NCBI GenBank assembly: GCA_036346205.1
Contig: JARFJB010001352.1
Span: 1,767,001 to 1,831,000, forward strand
From: Vesta saturnalis
Taxonomy: Eukaryota; Arthropoda; Insecta; Coleoptera; Lampyridae
DNA length: 64,000 nt
Direction of reading: 5' to 3'
The notes beneath the pieces are model-generated. The model worked only from the letters and a program-made list of their open reading frames with translations. It was not told the origin of the DNA and made no database searches. A program made the translations under genes and the position numbers. Below, piece by piece: positions 43,560-55,919 of the stretch (its first letter is position 1; every line of letters begins with the position of its first letter).

Positions 43560-45342
43560 TATTTCACAGTTACCACGAATTTTTTTCCATGGCCAGCTGT
43601 TCATCATCATCAGAATCTTATACTGACACAGATGACTCTGAAAGTGACGATAGTTCGTCAGCAGCAAGAACATGGGTACCAATGAGTGTAGAGTCTCCAC
43701 AGCCCGTACCACCCAGATTTCCATTTACATCAGCTCCTTTGGTGAACTTTGAAGTACCTGATAATGACGCGATGAGTTTTGTTAAACTTTTTTTCGATGA
43801 AGAATTTCTAACAATTTTGGTCACAGAAACAAACCGACAGGCAAAAAAATGTAAACAAAAAAATTGGACTGATGCAAACAGTGATCAAATGTTAGCATTC
43901 ATTGCCATCCACTTGCTCATGTCTATTGTAAGGAAAGCAGTCATTACTCTGTACTGGACCAAAAGAAATATATTACAAACGCCCATTTTTCCTAAAGTTA
44001 TGAGGAGGAAATGGTTTCTGGCTCTGAAAAAACATCTTCATTTTTATGACGAATCTGCAATTGATCGAAACAAGCATCCAAATCCCAAGTTATGCAAAAT
44101 TTGGCCCATCTATCATTTACTGAACAGAAAATTTGAAGATTTATACACTCCTGATCGTGACATATCTATCGACGAGAGTCTCATGCATTTCAAAGGTAGA
44201 CTTGGATGGTGCCAGTACATTCCCCTCAAACGTGGCCGATTTGGAATCAAGCCCTTTTTTCTCGTGCGAGTCTAAATCTGGCTATATATGCAATTCAATT
44301 ATTTATACGGGCAAAGGAACTAACTTCACTCCAGAGTTCCACGGTCATCCCTCTTCTACACAGATAGTTATGACACTGATGAAACCCTATTTGGAGAAAG
44401 GATATTGTCTTACAACCGACAATTTTTATACTAGTGGGCAGCTTGCAGACATTCTTGTAAAACATAGGACAGATACTTTTGGTACAGTAAGAGCAAAAAG
44501 GAAAGAAATGCCTACACCAAAAAGTTGAAAAAAGATGGGATGGCTGCTTTTCAACGTGGTAAAGTATTAGCTCTAAAGTGGAATGATAAAAAAGATGTGC
44601 ACTTGGTGTCAACAGTGCATTCCACAAACACACTTGAGAAAGAGAGAAAAACATCAACAGGGAGGGATTTGATAAAGCGACCGGTTGTGGCACATGATTA
44701 CAATTTCACCATGGGAGGCATTGACCGGATCGATGAACATCTGTCTGACTATCCTGTCATCAGGAGAGGGAAAAAATATTATAAAAAGATGTTTTTCCAT
44801 TTAGTAGAGTAGGGGACGTGGAACGCATTTTTTCTGTATCAGAAGTCAGGTGGTAACTTGAGACATTTAGACTTTCGTTTGCAAATAATAGAAAACATTT
44901 TCGAAACTCATGGGATAGAATTAGATCTACCCAAAGGTCGAAGATCTTTTCCAAATCTTCTTCGCTTGGTCGAACGTCATTTTCCCGAAAAAGGGACAGT
45001 AGAGGGAAGAAAATCAGGAGAGAATCCAGATACCAGTGCTCCAAATGTGATGTGGGACTGTGTGTTTCGCCTTGTTTTGAAACCTATCACACATGGACTG
45101 AATTTTGATTTCTAGGCTGCCTAAAACTCTTTACTTTCTAATAAGATAATAGTCAAACGTAATATTACGTTTCTGGTATCAACTGTATGTTGTTATATTT
45201 TATTTTCCGAAAAAATAAACTGTTCTCTGAAAAATTAAGCTAGTGTTGATTTTTATTTATTATAAGGCATTCATTGTAGTTTAAAATAATACTGGTATTT
45301 TTGGAACACTTTCTCTAATTTTACTGGTCCTTAAGGGGTTAA
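43560..45342 (+). pseudogene. piggyBac-type transposase and element, nearly complete but frameshifted
   Basis: Start at 43,589 with a Ser/Asp-rich acidic leader. Domain pieces: FDEEFLTILVTETNRQA, MLAFIAIHLLMSIV, YIPLKRGRFGIK. Catalytic motifs are all visible: DRDISIDESLMHFKGRL (first Asp), GYCLTTDNFYTSGQLADIL (second), YNFTMGGIDRIDEHLSDY (third). The C-terminal cysteine-rich domain survives in another frame near 45,045-45,100 (CSKCDVGLCVSPCFETYHTW). I see frame changes near 44,260, 44,520 and 45,040 and an in-frame TAG near 44,810. The right end is probably ...ttaagggg followed by TTAA at 45,339-45,342, the piggyBac target. No matching left end was found. It is inserted in the outer mariner-like element. 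Confidence 0.85.
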
Positions 45343-45484
45343 AATTGGTTGTAAATGGTACTATTAATATTAGAAATCTATGTCTAATAACAGCTTTTGA
45401 TGAATATCTCTGAAACTTATCAGAAAAATTACAAATATAAAAGATGTTGCGTACTTTATCCGCACCCAATAGGAGTAAAATATG

Positions 45485-47703
45485 CAGGGTGATTCATTAG
45501 GTATGGCGACCTGCCGTTTCTCGGAAACTGTATGTCCTAGAATTTGGAGAAAAAAATTGGAACTGCTATCTCTTGTCATTCTAAAGAGATTGCCATGTTT
45601 TGATGAGTGTTGATGATTGTTGGCTAAAATTGTTTTGAGAATAAAATAACAAGTAAAAATGCATCACTAAAATATTTATTAACATAAATAATAAAACAAA
45701 ACTAAGCGAGCTACTCCTAACAGAAATTTACAAAACGCACCTACTCCCTAATTATTTTTAATACTCAAAATGCATGCCATTATTTTATATGCACAAATTC
45801 TGTCTTTTTATAGTAGAATTAACACTGGTCCCATACTTCGAACTGCTTCCCGAACCCTATCTTTTATATGCTCACGTATTATAAAAACTAACCCATTGAT
45901 TCTTCCCCATAAGTAAAAACCTAAAACCGTAAGGTTTTGTGACCTTGCTGGCCATGGAAAAATACTCCCACGCCCAATCCACTTATCTGAAAATACAGTA
46001 TTTAAATAAACCCGGACGTCCGCTGCAAAATGCGTTGGGCAACCATCTTGTTGGTACCATATGTCTAATCTGTTTTGAATAGTAATATCTTCCAGAAGAA
46101 TTGGTAAATCATTCGTTAACAAATCTAAGTACCTTTCTCCAGTTACTATTCCACCAAAGAAAAAAGGCCCAATACTCTTTCCATTTAAAATACCACACCA
46201 GACGTTTATCCTCCAACTATTTTGGTAATTGACTTCCCTTTATCAGTGAGGTAATAGTAGTGACAGTAGTGGCAATTGTGCAAATTGCTGGAAAACATAG
46301 CCTCATCCGTCCATAATATTTTAGATCATCGTTCAATATATTTCTTTTAACCAATTGCAAGGGTCCAGTCGTCTATCAAAATCTATTTCTTTTAACTCCT
46401 GGTGTAAAATAACATGATATGGAATAATTTTTTAATCCTTTAATATTCTTTGCACCAAACAATAATTCAATCCTAGATATCTTGCAATTTTCCGAATACT
46501 TAAATGGGATTCAGCTTTAACATAGGTCAATATGTTAGTAACATTTACTTCATTGCGACTTCTACGTATCTTATTCTCTGATGCGACAGGTTGAACATTG
46601 CCGGTTTCTCGCAATCTTCGTGCCAATCTTTTGAATACTTTCCAAGAATGCCGCTGTCTTTCAGGATATCGTGCAGCATATTCCCTTTCAGCAATTACTT
46701 CATTTTGTAGACCTTCTAAATACACACTAAGCATATCACATGCCCCTTCGTTTTAATAATACGGTATTGCAAAATAGTTAGTTTCCAAATATTGAAAATC
46801 AATTTGACAGCAATAAAAAATTAAAAGTAAACAGCAAGAAAACATTAGTGTCATTTCCAAAGGTGATTTGATTACTTTTGAAACATCTCCCAACAATTTA
46901 ACTTCACACGTAACACTATTAGAGACCTTTTAAGATATTTAGGATTGCATTTTTACTGTGTGAAAGTGTTCATAGCAAACGATGGCAACCATTTTGAGAA
47001 TTTAAAATAATTAGGTAGTAGGTGTGTTTTGTAAATTTCAGTTATAAGTAGCCCCCTTAGTTTTGTTTCATTATTGATGTTAATAAATATTTTTGTGATG
47101 CGTTTTTACTTGTTATTTTATTCTCAAACCAATTTTAGCCAAAAATTATCAACACTCATCAAAAAATGGCAATCTCTTTCCAATCAGTTGGCGGTTTTGA
47201 CAGTTCAAAAAGTCGTCTTATTTGCCTTTTTGTAAGCTGATTAGAGTCATAGCATTTTATTTGAAATTTTTCAGAAAAAATCATAAATAGAGCTAGGTGT
47301 TACATATCGCCCTCTAGTTTCCTATTAAAAAATTAAAATTGTTGTTACTTTCTGGAATCTAGCTTTAATTCTCTTTGCATGGAGTCTACGTTTGTGAAAA
47401 CCGATTCAGGCATATGGAAGTCACAGTTTCTTTATGCAAACGAAAGAACACTTCCCCCACCACTTCAGAATAGGTGATACAGAAAAATGACTTCAACGAA
47501 AGTTGTAGAATGAGGACAATAGTTTCTAAAATTGATATTTTTTCCAACCTAAATTAGGGAACATTTTGCAAGTGATAGATTGCCCCAAAAATATTTTTAA
47601 TCATTCTTTTAGGGCCGATTTTGCTATAAGAATTTTTTCCCCAAATTCTAGGACACACGTTTTCTGAGCTATGGGCAGTCGCCACCCTTAATGAATCACC
47701 CTG
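45485..47703 (-). mobile_element. Nested mariner-like element inside the right arm of the outer element
   Basis: The left end CAGGGTGATTCATTAGGTAT and the reversed right end CAGGGTGATTCATTAAGGGT continue as long inverted repeats (shared: gtcctagaatttgg, aaaaatgcatcac/gtgatgcgttttt, ataaataataaaacaaaact). The target TA is intact on the right (47,704-47,705) and has become TG on the left (45,483-45,484). The flanks rejoin to aaaata-TA-caggtgtt, matching the uninterrupted left arm near 42,220. Confidence 0.9.
45808..46734 (-). pseudogene. Transposase of the nested mariner-like element
   Basis: Start near 46,734: MLSVYLEGLQNEVIAEREYA, ARYPERQRHSWKVFKRLARR, then SHLSIRKIARYLGLNYCLVQ (second helix-turn-helix) and RILKD before a stop. 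In shifted frames come WTDEAMFSSN (first Asp) and INVWCGILNGKSIGPFFFGG. The 45,808-46,122 block carries IWYQQDGCPTHFAADVRVYL (second Asp), DKWIGRGSIFPWPARS and QNLTVLGFYLWGRI, where the usual SPDLTxLDF has lost both Asp. Inactive. Confidence 0.8.
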
Positions 47704-48224
47704 TACAGGTGTTATCTTTGAAAGATATAACGTTTACGCCTAGTTTTGATTAATAAGAGGTAGTTTCGGATAAAGACGAATTTAACTAAAAAACCAGTGA
47801 CTTTGGGTCTAGGGAATTCTTAATTAAATTGATAAAGTAGCATATAACCTATCCCATGCCGATGAAAAATATAATGAATCTACGATTCCCGTTCTGGAAC
47901 ATACTGTATATGACTTCCGATATTTCGTGTAGCCATGTGTATAAAAATAAGGTAGACCATATACATAAAATATCGTGCTTCAAATAATACTTAATTTCGT
48001 TTGTTCGTGAAAGGTACAGAGTGATCAACACATGTCCATTCAGTCAAAGAAATTGTCATATCTTTGAAAGCACTCGGTATAAAATGGTGAAATGTTGTTG
48101 AGGTAATGTAAGAAGCGAGGAGAATTCTAATCTGGACTAATATATAGGGCGTTTCATTAAAAAATGTATGTTGTGTTGTCATGGACTTATAGGCCATTCT
48201 GTGTTTGTGAAAATAATTTTAAAA

Positions 48225-48390
48225 TGGCTGATTATCAAGCATTTTATTGCACTATTTTAATATCTTTACTAATGTAAATCATTTAGGTGGAGTGGAAGAC
48301 GGGAGCTAAGGTGCAGGACCCTGTATAAACGACAAAAACAAGATCGTCTACACTATTCCGGTGGCCTTACTTGACCACTTTCTTCTTGTC
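48225..48390 (-). CDS. Weak candidate: terminal exon with 3' UTR and polyA signal
   Basis: On the minus strand a T-rich tract ending attttaag precedes 48,390. The next bases read DKKKVVK and then TAA (48,369-48,367) in GC-rich codons. A GC-richer stretch follows, and AATAAA lies at 48,248-48,243. The local GC content is well above the surrounding DNA. The coding part is only seven codons, so this could be coincidence or part of an eroded transposon flank. It lies on the same strand as the exon at 13,839-13,979 but upstream of it, so the two would be separate genes or alternative ends. Confidence 0.25.
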
Positions 48391-48399
48391 CTTAAAATA

Positions 48400-50310
48400 A
48401 AACATCAAATAATATCAGTGTTTCGTTAAATTTGGTTTTTTTTGACAAAAGTTTAAAATACGTTAAAAACAAATCTATCTAATAAAAAATGACAGAAATT
48501 GTGTAGAAACTACGATACTTTAAATTCTATTGACAATATTTTCTAAGGATTTCAATAAAATGCAGAGTAGTGGAATGTGTTCAATTGCAGAATCTATGCA
48601 CATTTTATTGAAAGATAATTAAATCTAGGGTGAAAGTAAAAACAAAATTTACATAAATTCGCTAAATATGGATTTTGAGCTTCCGTTTAAAGAATTTCAA
48701 TTTGCAATACTAATTATAGAATTAACACGGATACCTCGCCTAGAAGGAAATTGAAAAGGAAATTTATTTAATGGATAATTATAACTTAGATCAAAATTAA
48801 TACGAAAGAAGCATCAATCATAATTTCTCCTCGCTTTCAATTTCCACAAAAATAAAATCCTTGGTCTGAAAACTAAATACCGGATGTTTGAAACAATCAA
48901 ATTTGATAAAAATTAACAAATTGCGATTTTTTTTGTATACATGTGAAGGTTATCGAACTGACCTTGGGAAACGTGTATAAATATTCCCTGAATATAATGA
49001 AACAAACAACCTTGTTTAACAAAATTGTTAAAAAAATTTGAATAGTTATCTTTGTTACCAACACAGAAATGCTTTAAAACCGCTTAAACTAATGAATAAA
49101 ATAGGCCCACTTCCTTAAACTAAACAATACAACTTTAATGATAGTTAAACAAAAGCAATTTACTATTTCCTATTCATACGTGAATTGTTAAACAATATAC
49201 AAAAGTCAAAGTGTATCTTCATCTAAAATTCTTGCGTTTTGCTTTACCAGAAGTGGAAAATTGAAAATAAAAGTTGTTTCGTGCTTTACATTACTGAAAA
49301 CGTTCGCATTGTTTTCTTAAATAATTTCTTCTTTTTAATATAAAATAAAACGTTTTATTTATAAGTGCACGTTTTGAATTCAGTATTGAATAAATGTAAA
49401 TTTTGAGAAATATTATCAAAGTTCTCACGATTCTTATATCATTACTATCTTTTTTTTCATTTACTTACTTACATGACATTTATTAATCACATCCTATATT
49501 TATCACAAGCAAATTGTATAAAGTACTTTAAAAATTAAAGTAAACGTTAATTAACCTAATGTGCATAAAAAATTACGAAATCTACTGTATTGCTGGATCC
49601 AAAATCTGAAGTAAAATGTTACAGTGCAAAAAAAAAGGTGGATTGACGAAAACCATCATTGTAAAATATAATATTAATAGCGAACCCCTGGAACACATCA
49701 AGATTTTTAAATTCGTTAAATACTTTATCTAGATGTGCCTTTTGCATAACGCCGTGTGACATTTTTTGCATCCGGAGATTGCCTTTCGCAACCTTTAGCG
49801 TATGTGAAATATTTAACTAATAACGATGAAATTGATTTACATTTAATGTCGTAACAGCACACATTTCCAATCATAAAGTTGTTAGATGTTGAGTTACATA
49901 AATGAAAATGTATTTATGTCTCCTTCCTGATTTATCATTCATTGGTTATACATTCTACCAAATTATCCTTCAGTTTTTAAATGGTAATAAGGATGTGTGT
50001 CGTGCAGAGAGTGATTGTACACCGCAAGGTGAGTAAATGAGTATAAAAACTCAAAACTTTGTGCCCCAAAATTGGGAAGAGCTAAGGCATATAAATACAC
50101 ACAATCGTTACTAAGAAAGTTTCAAGCATAATGATTAGGCAAACACTAGCCAATACTGTTACTCAAAGCTATTCGAAACATGTTCTTTTCTAGAATTTGG
50201 CAAAAACACTAAAATGCTCTTTCTAAAAAAATAAAGGCTAATATGACACTCATAATACGGTGACTATTTCCGTTCAGTTAACAGAAATAAATAAGAATAT
50301 CAGAAAAGCT
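48400..50310. other. AT-rich region without recognised genes
   Basis: No coding frames above chance, no inverted-repeat elements and no tandem arrays were noticed. Confidence 0.5.
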
Positions 50311-50318
50311 TTAATATA

Positions 50319-52140
50319 CCGGGTGTCCCAAAAATTAATTCTCCAGCCGCCGGGGTTATGGTCTATGACCAAAAATAAGTCGAAAATCACTTATGTCAAC
50401 ATTTCGAAAAGTTCATCCTTACGAAATTATGACCGTATTAAAAATGTAGTAGTAAAAATAGTCTATTAATTTAAACTAAGTGACATATACACATAATAAA
50501 ATTAAAATACTTAAATTTACAAACGCAGATGTTCGAAATGTTCCCCACATTGTTCTATGCATGCGTGCAATCGGTGAAGAAAGTTGTTTTTAACCAGACC
50601 TCTTGTATCGTTTGTAGTTTGAATTAAAGCTCCATAAAAACGGACAATAAAGTCATCTCCATTATTCGACAGGACTTTTTTGAAGTAACCCCAAAGCCAA
50701 AAGTCTATTGGGTTGGGATTCTAGGACCTAAGTGGCCAACAAGTAGGTCCTCCGTGACATTTCGAGAATAATGAGTAGGCGCTCCATCATGTTGATACAC
50801 AATAGTTGGACGTTGCAATACACGAATATCTTCCAAAAAGATAGGTAATGTGTTTTCGCACAAATTTGCATAATTCTTTGCGTTTAATATTCTAGGCAGA
50901 AAATGTGGTTACATTATGTCGTTGCCCAACAGAGCAATCCACACACTCCACCACATTTGCTTATGTGATTCTCTAATTTGATGTAGATTTTCGTAATTCA
51001 AGATATGCAGGTTGTGCTGGTTAAACACCCCTTGTTGATTAAAATGGGCCTCATCACTCCACAATGCTTGCTTAAAAAAGGTCCTCATGAACAGTAAGCG
51101 CAACTCACTATCCCCAGGATGCAATTTTTGAACCGGCTGTAAGTGTTAAGGACACAGATTTTCTCTGTGCATGAATCTGTGAACAGTACTACTTAAATTA
51201 GAAACGAAGATGTTCGAAACGTTCGCCACATTGTTCTATGCATGCGTGCAATCGGTGAAGAAAGTTGTTTTTAACCTGACCTCTTGTATCGTTTGTAGTT
51301 TGAATTAAAGCTCCATAAAAACGGACAATAAAGTCATCTCCATTATTCGACAGAACTTTTTTGAAGTAACCAGAGCAATCCACACACTCCAGCACATTTG
51401 CTTATGTGATTCTCTAATTTGATGTAGATTTTCGTAATTCAAGCTATGCAAGTTGTACTGGTTAAACACCCCTTGTTGATTAAAATGGGCCTCATCACTC
51501 CACAATGCTTGTTTAAAAAAGGTCCTCATGAACAGTAAGCGCAACTCACTATCCCCAGGATGCAATTTTTGAACCGGCCATAAGTGTTAAGGACACAAAT
51601 TTTCTCTGTGACGATTGGTTTCCAAGATCCTGGTACTTACAATCGGATCTTATTCAATGTCGTAAAGTCATTACTCTTCTTGTTACCATGTTAGCCGTCT
51701 AGAACGACCCGCATGAATCATGTTTCAAGTAGCCACTTATTGTTTTACGATCAGGATGTCGCCTAGTAGGAAAACGTTAGCGATACAGACGCTCTGCGGT
51801 ACAAGCATTATTATTACAAACTCCAAGTAGTCTAATCACATCTAAATATTTTTGATTAATGTACCTCCTGGGCGTTATAATAAGTATGAAAACTTTATTG
51901 TTTATCTTTGTACGTCAGTTTAAAATTGAAATATCATATCTGTCTTCGTCAAGGGTGACTTAATTATAAATAAACTATCTTTACCTTGATACCTATTTCA
52001 AAAATTGATTTGCAAAAATACCTTCCTTGCCATCTTTAACATGGCCATAATTTTGTAAGGAGGAAACTTTCGAAATTTTGACATAAGTGATTTTGGTTAT
52101 AGGGTCTAACCCCGGGGGTTTCTCTGCTTAGTAGTTTTTC
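50319..52140 (-). mobile_element. Mariner-like element with internal tandem duplication
   Basis: The inverted repeats are at the left (50,319 onward: ccgggtgtcccaaaaattaa..., then cggggttatggtctatgacc, cacttatgtcaacatttcga) and right (about 52,010-52,135). The outermost right tip is eroded. The minus-strand transposase shows MHPGDSELRLLFMRTFFKQA and LWSDEAHFNQQGVFNQ twice (51,565 downward and 51,124 downward), then VYQHDGAPTHYS (second Asp), NPIDFWLWGYFKK (third Asp, after a stop) and the C-terminal CIEQCGEHFEHLRL. The duplication makes the gene non-functional. Confidence 0.85.
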
Positions 52141-52144
52141 TTCA

Positions 52145-52720
52145 ATACTTTAATTTTCTAATATGATCCTGCTGTAGTTCTTCACACTTTGCCGAACCTT
52201 TATCCAATAAATGTACTCCCTCACTGAAATGTGATTCTGGAAGATCTTCAAAATATTGATTTACAGAAGCAAACACCTCTCGATTTGGAAAAAAAACGTT
52301 TTTCACCCACATTTCTTAAGTTTTAAGAATAAATGAAAGTCAGAGGGATCCAAGCCTTTCTTCAAATCTTCCATTTTTCCCATTGACCAAGCTCTTCTGG
52401 GAGGAGTGGTGTGTAGGTCGAAAGAGGATTTCTTTTCTTTTGCAAACCAGGCCTTGTATCTCTAATTCATCTAGCCGGTCAAAAAATGTGTAGAATTCCT
52501 CATTACTTGTTGACCCTTTGGGAGGGGGCCAATTAACAGAATCATAACTTTTGCAGCCAATGCAACTGTAGGAACTTTCTTCATTGCAGAGCCACCGGCC
52601 TTTACCCGCTGCTTAGACTGCAGCTCTAACTCAGGTGTAATGCGGTAAACAAAAATTTTATTCACCGTGGCGGAAAATCGACTGGATGCTTCTTAAAAGA
52701 CACCAACAATACAAAGAAAG
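52145..52720 (-). pseudogene. Mariner (DD34D-type) C-terminal fragment
   Basis: Minus strand: KKVPTVALAAKVMILL and PLPKGQQV, then decayed sequence where the HHDNAPxH motif belongs. SDFHLFL, VFFPNREVFASVNQYFEDLP, SHFSEGVHLLDKGSAKCEEL and QQDHI follow: the C-terminus of a classical mariner transposase. Several stops are present. It abuts the right end of the 50.3-kb element but belongs to a different family. Confidence 0.7.
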
Positions 52721-53049
52721 CCATTTCCTCATTTCCTAAAGAACATGATTTAACAATTTAGCTGAGGTGTACACTTCTTAAGATTACAAAAACGAGGAAT
52801 GCTATGACGAAATGGTATTAAAATTTATTCATTTTGGGAAACGCTTACTTTAACCAGCGTATAAAACAAACTATTTGCTTGTAAAAATTGACATTTGTAT
52901 TTACCTTTGCAACAAGTGTGTCAACATAATAAAGCCTTAATTTCATTTGTAGCAGTACCAACAATAGACTAGGCTAATCACATTTCACTTTGCCCTCGTA
53001 CAATGGTTACTAATACATCCTAATTATTTATTGACGTAGTTTCTAACAA

Positions 53050-53420
53050 CATTAAAGCATTTATAGCACCAGTTTTTGTATAACTTTGTTGTAGCAACTT
53101 GTCAATCTTGAACTCGCCTTAGCAAAAGATCTTCTAAATCTGTTGATATAAAGGACCAATCTTCAGTTGGGATATTCTTTTTAAATGGACCCTTTATTTT
53201 CTTCTGTATTAAGTATCTTGCTACCAGTCTCAATACTTCATAACAACTAAGACCCTAACTTCGTTTATGCACGAACTTTCGTTCGGCTTCTATTTGTGTT
53301 GGTCTCACGATGACCTTTTGCATGGTTTAGAATAGCCGAGAAGGGAATTCTGGACTTCTTGACTGCTTCCCTAATAATAATACCCCGCGCTTCATATCAC
53401 TGGCTGCATGTTTCAAAGTT
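53050..53420 (-). pseudogene. pogo-type transposase fragment (DNA-binding region)
   Basis: Minus strand: KRGVLLLGKQSRSPEFPSRL and then, after a stop, a segment ending ARYLIQKKIKGPFKKN and IPTEDWSFISTDLEDLLLRR. The pattern 'PFxxNxPGxDWFxxFLxRHxxLxxR' is typical of the CENP-B/Tigger-like helix-turn-helix part of pogo transposases. No DDE domain is visible nearby. The assignment is by pattern only. Confidence 0.45.
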
Positions 53421-53608
53421 TATTCGATGTAAGAAGAAGTTTTGTCAGTCTCCCTAAGATGTCTGTACCATAGGTACTGAGAGTAATAAAAATCGCTCAA
53501 AACGTGAGCCGCACCCACAAATTAGATAGTTATAAAATCTCAACGGTGGTGATTTCTCTCATCCCAGGTTTTAACTAACAACTAACTATAAATAATAACG
53601 GCAGATGT

Positions 53609-53960
53609 AAAAAGGAAAGGCAACGTGTTTCATGCAGCGGACTACTACTACTATTTGAGCTGTCCACGCTCGTTAAGCCTCAGCGATGGTTTCCCAATAT
53701 ACAGATATACATAAGTATATATGCATGACGGGATTAAGGATGGGTGCGGTCGGGATAGGATTGGAAGGAATGGAGTTCGGGTTCTGAGGGGGACGTTACT
53801 ACTTCTGAAGCTGCTTAACTATCCACTCGTGATGCATGTGATCATGACGCTATATATGTACGCAAAGAACGTCTCAAAAAACCTCATACAAGGTATGCGT
53901 TAACCCATTACCTCCCAAATGCTAAGTAGACCGAGTTACTGCAGATTGACTAGCTCGGTT
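53609..53960 (-). mobile_element. tRNA-derived SINE, copy 5 (diverged)
   Basis: Minus strand from about 53,960: 'cgagctagtcaatctgcag', 'ctacttagcatttgggaggt' (anticodon arm), 'aatgggttaacgcatacc' (B box damaged), then the shared body ('atgcatgacgggattaagga' on the plus strand corresponds to 'gcatggtgggattaagga' of copy 1) and an a/g-rich tail on the plus strand. No clear target duplication was found. Confidence 0.8.
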
Positions 53961-53969
53961 ACGACTGAT

Positions 53970-55320
53970 GGATGGAAGCTTCTGATAGAATAAAAATTCT
54001 AAGTATTGTCAATCCTAGTTGTACTAGGTTAAGCAGATATTCATAGATAAAACAACCCTCACACAGGTACTTCATAAGCTAGTCTACACTTTGGTTGATA
54101 GCAGCGAACAATAGCGGTCGTATTAAGGAGCTCATGCACTAATACCTTATTGATTGATTAAGAATTAACTTTTATTCACGTCAAAGGGGTATTCAAACAA
54201 TCACATTAATCAAAAATTCCATTGTTTCACCTTGTAGAAAACAGGGTTAATTACACGTCATTTCACCATCATTGAGAAACCAGGATAGTGGTTCTTTGTT
54301 ATTTTTATTATTTTTCAACAAATACCAGAACTGTCGCAAATCACTCTAAATAATATTATTTTAGTCAACCTTAATGAATCTGTATACTTCTTAAAATTGG
54401 TTTATAATTAAAATTCGCAATAAATTACCCATCTCTAATGGAATAGACTATAAAAGTAAGATTAGTTGCCTGTATACCAGATACTGCGATTCTAATTTAC
54501 AACAAAACCTTCAGGCTCTTGTAGTAAAGAAAAGAAGATTCTAAATTACTTGGTCACAATTTGATTTCATTTTAGGTGACTATTTAAAAAAAGTACGCAA
54601 ATAAATGGTCAGCGTTGTTATGATGAAACTTTACGGGCAAATATTTTTTTCAAATTTAGTTCCTGTAACTCAAGATCAGTTGCGCGCGGAAGGTTTGACA
54701 GTACACTTCTTTCCCTTACATTTTATACGTCGCAATTCGAAATGCAAAAAAACATTTCTCCAAATTTGTCAAAAAAAAAAATAAAGCCAAAAAGACTATT
54801 TGTAGCTTATATTCTTCAACCAGTTGATTAGATGTAACATTTAATAAGGTCATGTTTTACCTTTCTTCAACAGCTGCTTCAGCAAGTTTTTTATCTTCAT
54901 CCAGATCCGATCAAGTTTTTGCATATTTTGGATGTTATGGCATAATTGCAACTTTACAGCATGTTTTTTTTGGTTTTGCTGCTTGCATGAAAACCTAAAA
55001 TTGTATTTATTTACTTGTGTAAGAATGCACATAGCCATATAAATTGCTAGTGTTACACCTCATACAGTACACAATACTTATCCTTTTGGGTTAAAGTCGC
55101 ATATTTAAAAGCAAACTTTACAAGCCTTATACCATTCAATACCAATTACAACCGTCGTTCTCAGTAGAAGGTTAGGTTCTCTTTATTTTTCTCTTATTTT
55201 CTTTTCATTTTGATACTTTAAGTGCAACAGCTATTAAAAAGTTTAAAATTTGTAAAACTTGGTTTTAGATATAAGACTTTGACCCAAATAGATTGTTAAC
55301 CATACAATCATTTTAATGCA
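53970..55320. other. AT-rich region without recognised genes
   Basis: Nothing supported. The 62-codon minus frame at 54,850-55,038 is Lys/Gln-rich and has no motif. Confidence 0.5.
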
Positions 55321-55324
55321 AATA

Positions 55325-55440
55325 AAGTACATCCCAAAATACCGGAGAGTAATAAATCATGTTATTAGTGCATGGAAGCGGCAAACAGGAATCAGTAGCA
55401 AACCGAGCTAGTTTAAATGATAATAAAATATTGTATTAAA
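55325..55440 (+). mobile_element. MITE fragment (one end)
   Basis: Begins gtacatcccaaaataccgga and continues gagagtaataaatcatgtta, 'gcatggaagcggcaaacagg', 'agtagcaaaccgagct'. These are the same words, in the same order, as the inverted right half of the MITE at 58,729-58,915. The second terminal repeat is missing. Confidence 0.65.
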
Positions 55441-55919
55441 TAAAGACGGTTCAAAAGACGACCCTTTAAAATTCGACTTAAGCCTGAAAATCACACAACT
55501 CATAGACGTGCGTTTGGGATTTCAGTGTATTAAAAGTTGTAATTTTTTTATTTTACAGACCTAATATATTTCGCTTTCATATCTGTAAGTTCTGAGCATA
55601 CCTATCCTGTTATTGTTCGAATACGTAATAGAATGAATCATTTTTCGTCACTGTAAGATATAACTTATTTATTTATTTATTATTTATTTTTATAAAATTT
55701 TATACTTTTTTATGGCATATAAATGCGCTCTCTGGTCATAATAAACAAATGGTTTTAACTATTTTCGATTATTATAGCTTGAAATCAGCAAATTCTAATT
55801 TTTTTATAGCAAGCGGTCACGATTTTCGTTTGTTTCGTTTTTGATCTTTATTTTATGATCTACAACAGCTCAAAAATAGAATCGAATTAAATTTGCAATA
55901 TAAACATATCGAAAATATT

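Larger units (their letters stand above)
41828..48170 (-). mobile_element. Outer mariner-like element with ~500-bp inverted repeats, twice interrupted
   Basis: The left arm (about 41,828-42,340) matches, inverted, the sequence at 45,349-45,484 plus 47,704-48,130. Shared words: gaatggacatgtgttgatc, acacgaaatatcgga, catcggcatgggata, aaaactaggcgtaaa, cctattgggtgc. The right arm is split by another mariner-like element (45,485-47,703), and a piggyBac sits in the interior (to 45,338). Removing both restores a roughly 2.3-kb element with a minus-strand transposase at 42,434-43,404. The exact outer tips are eroded. Confidence 0.8.
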
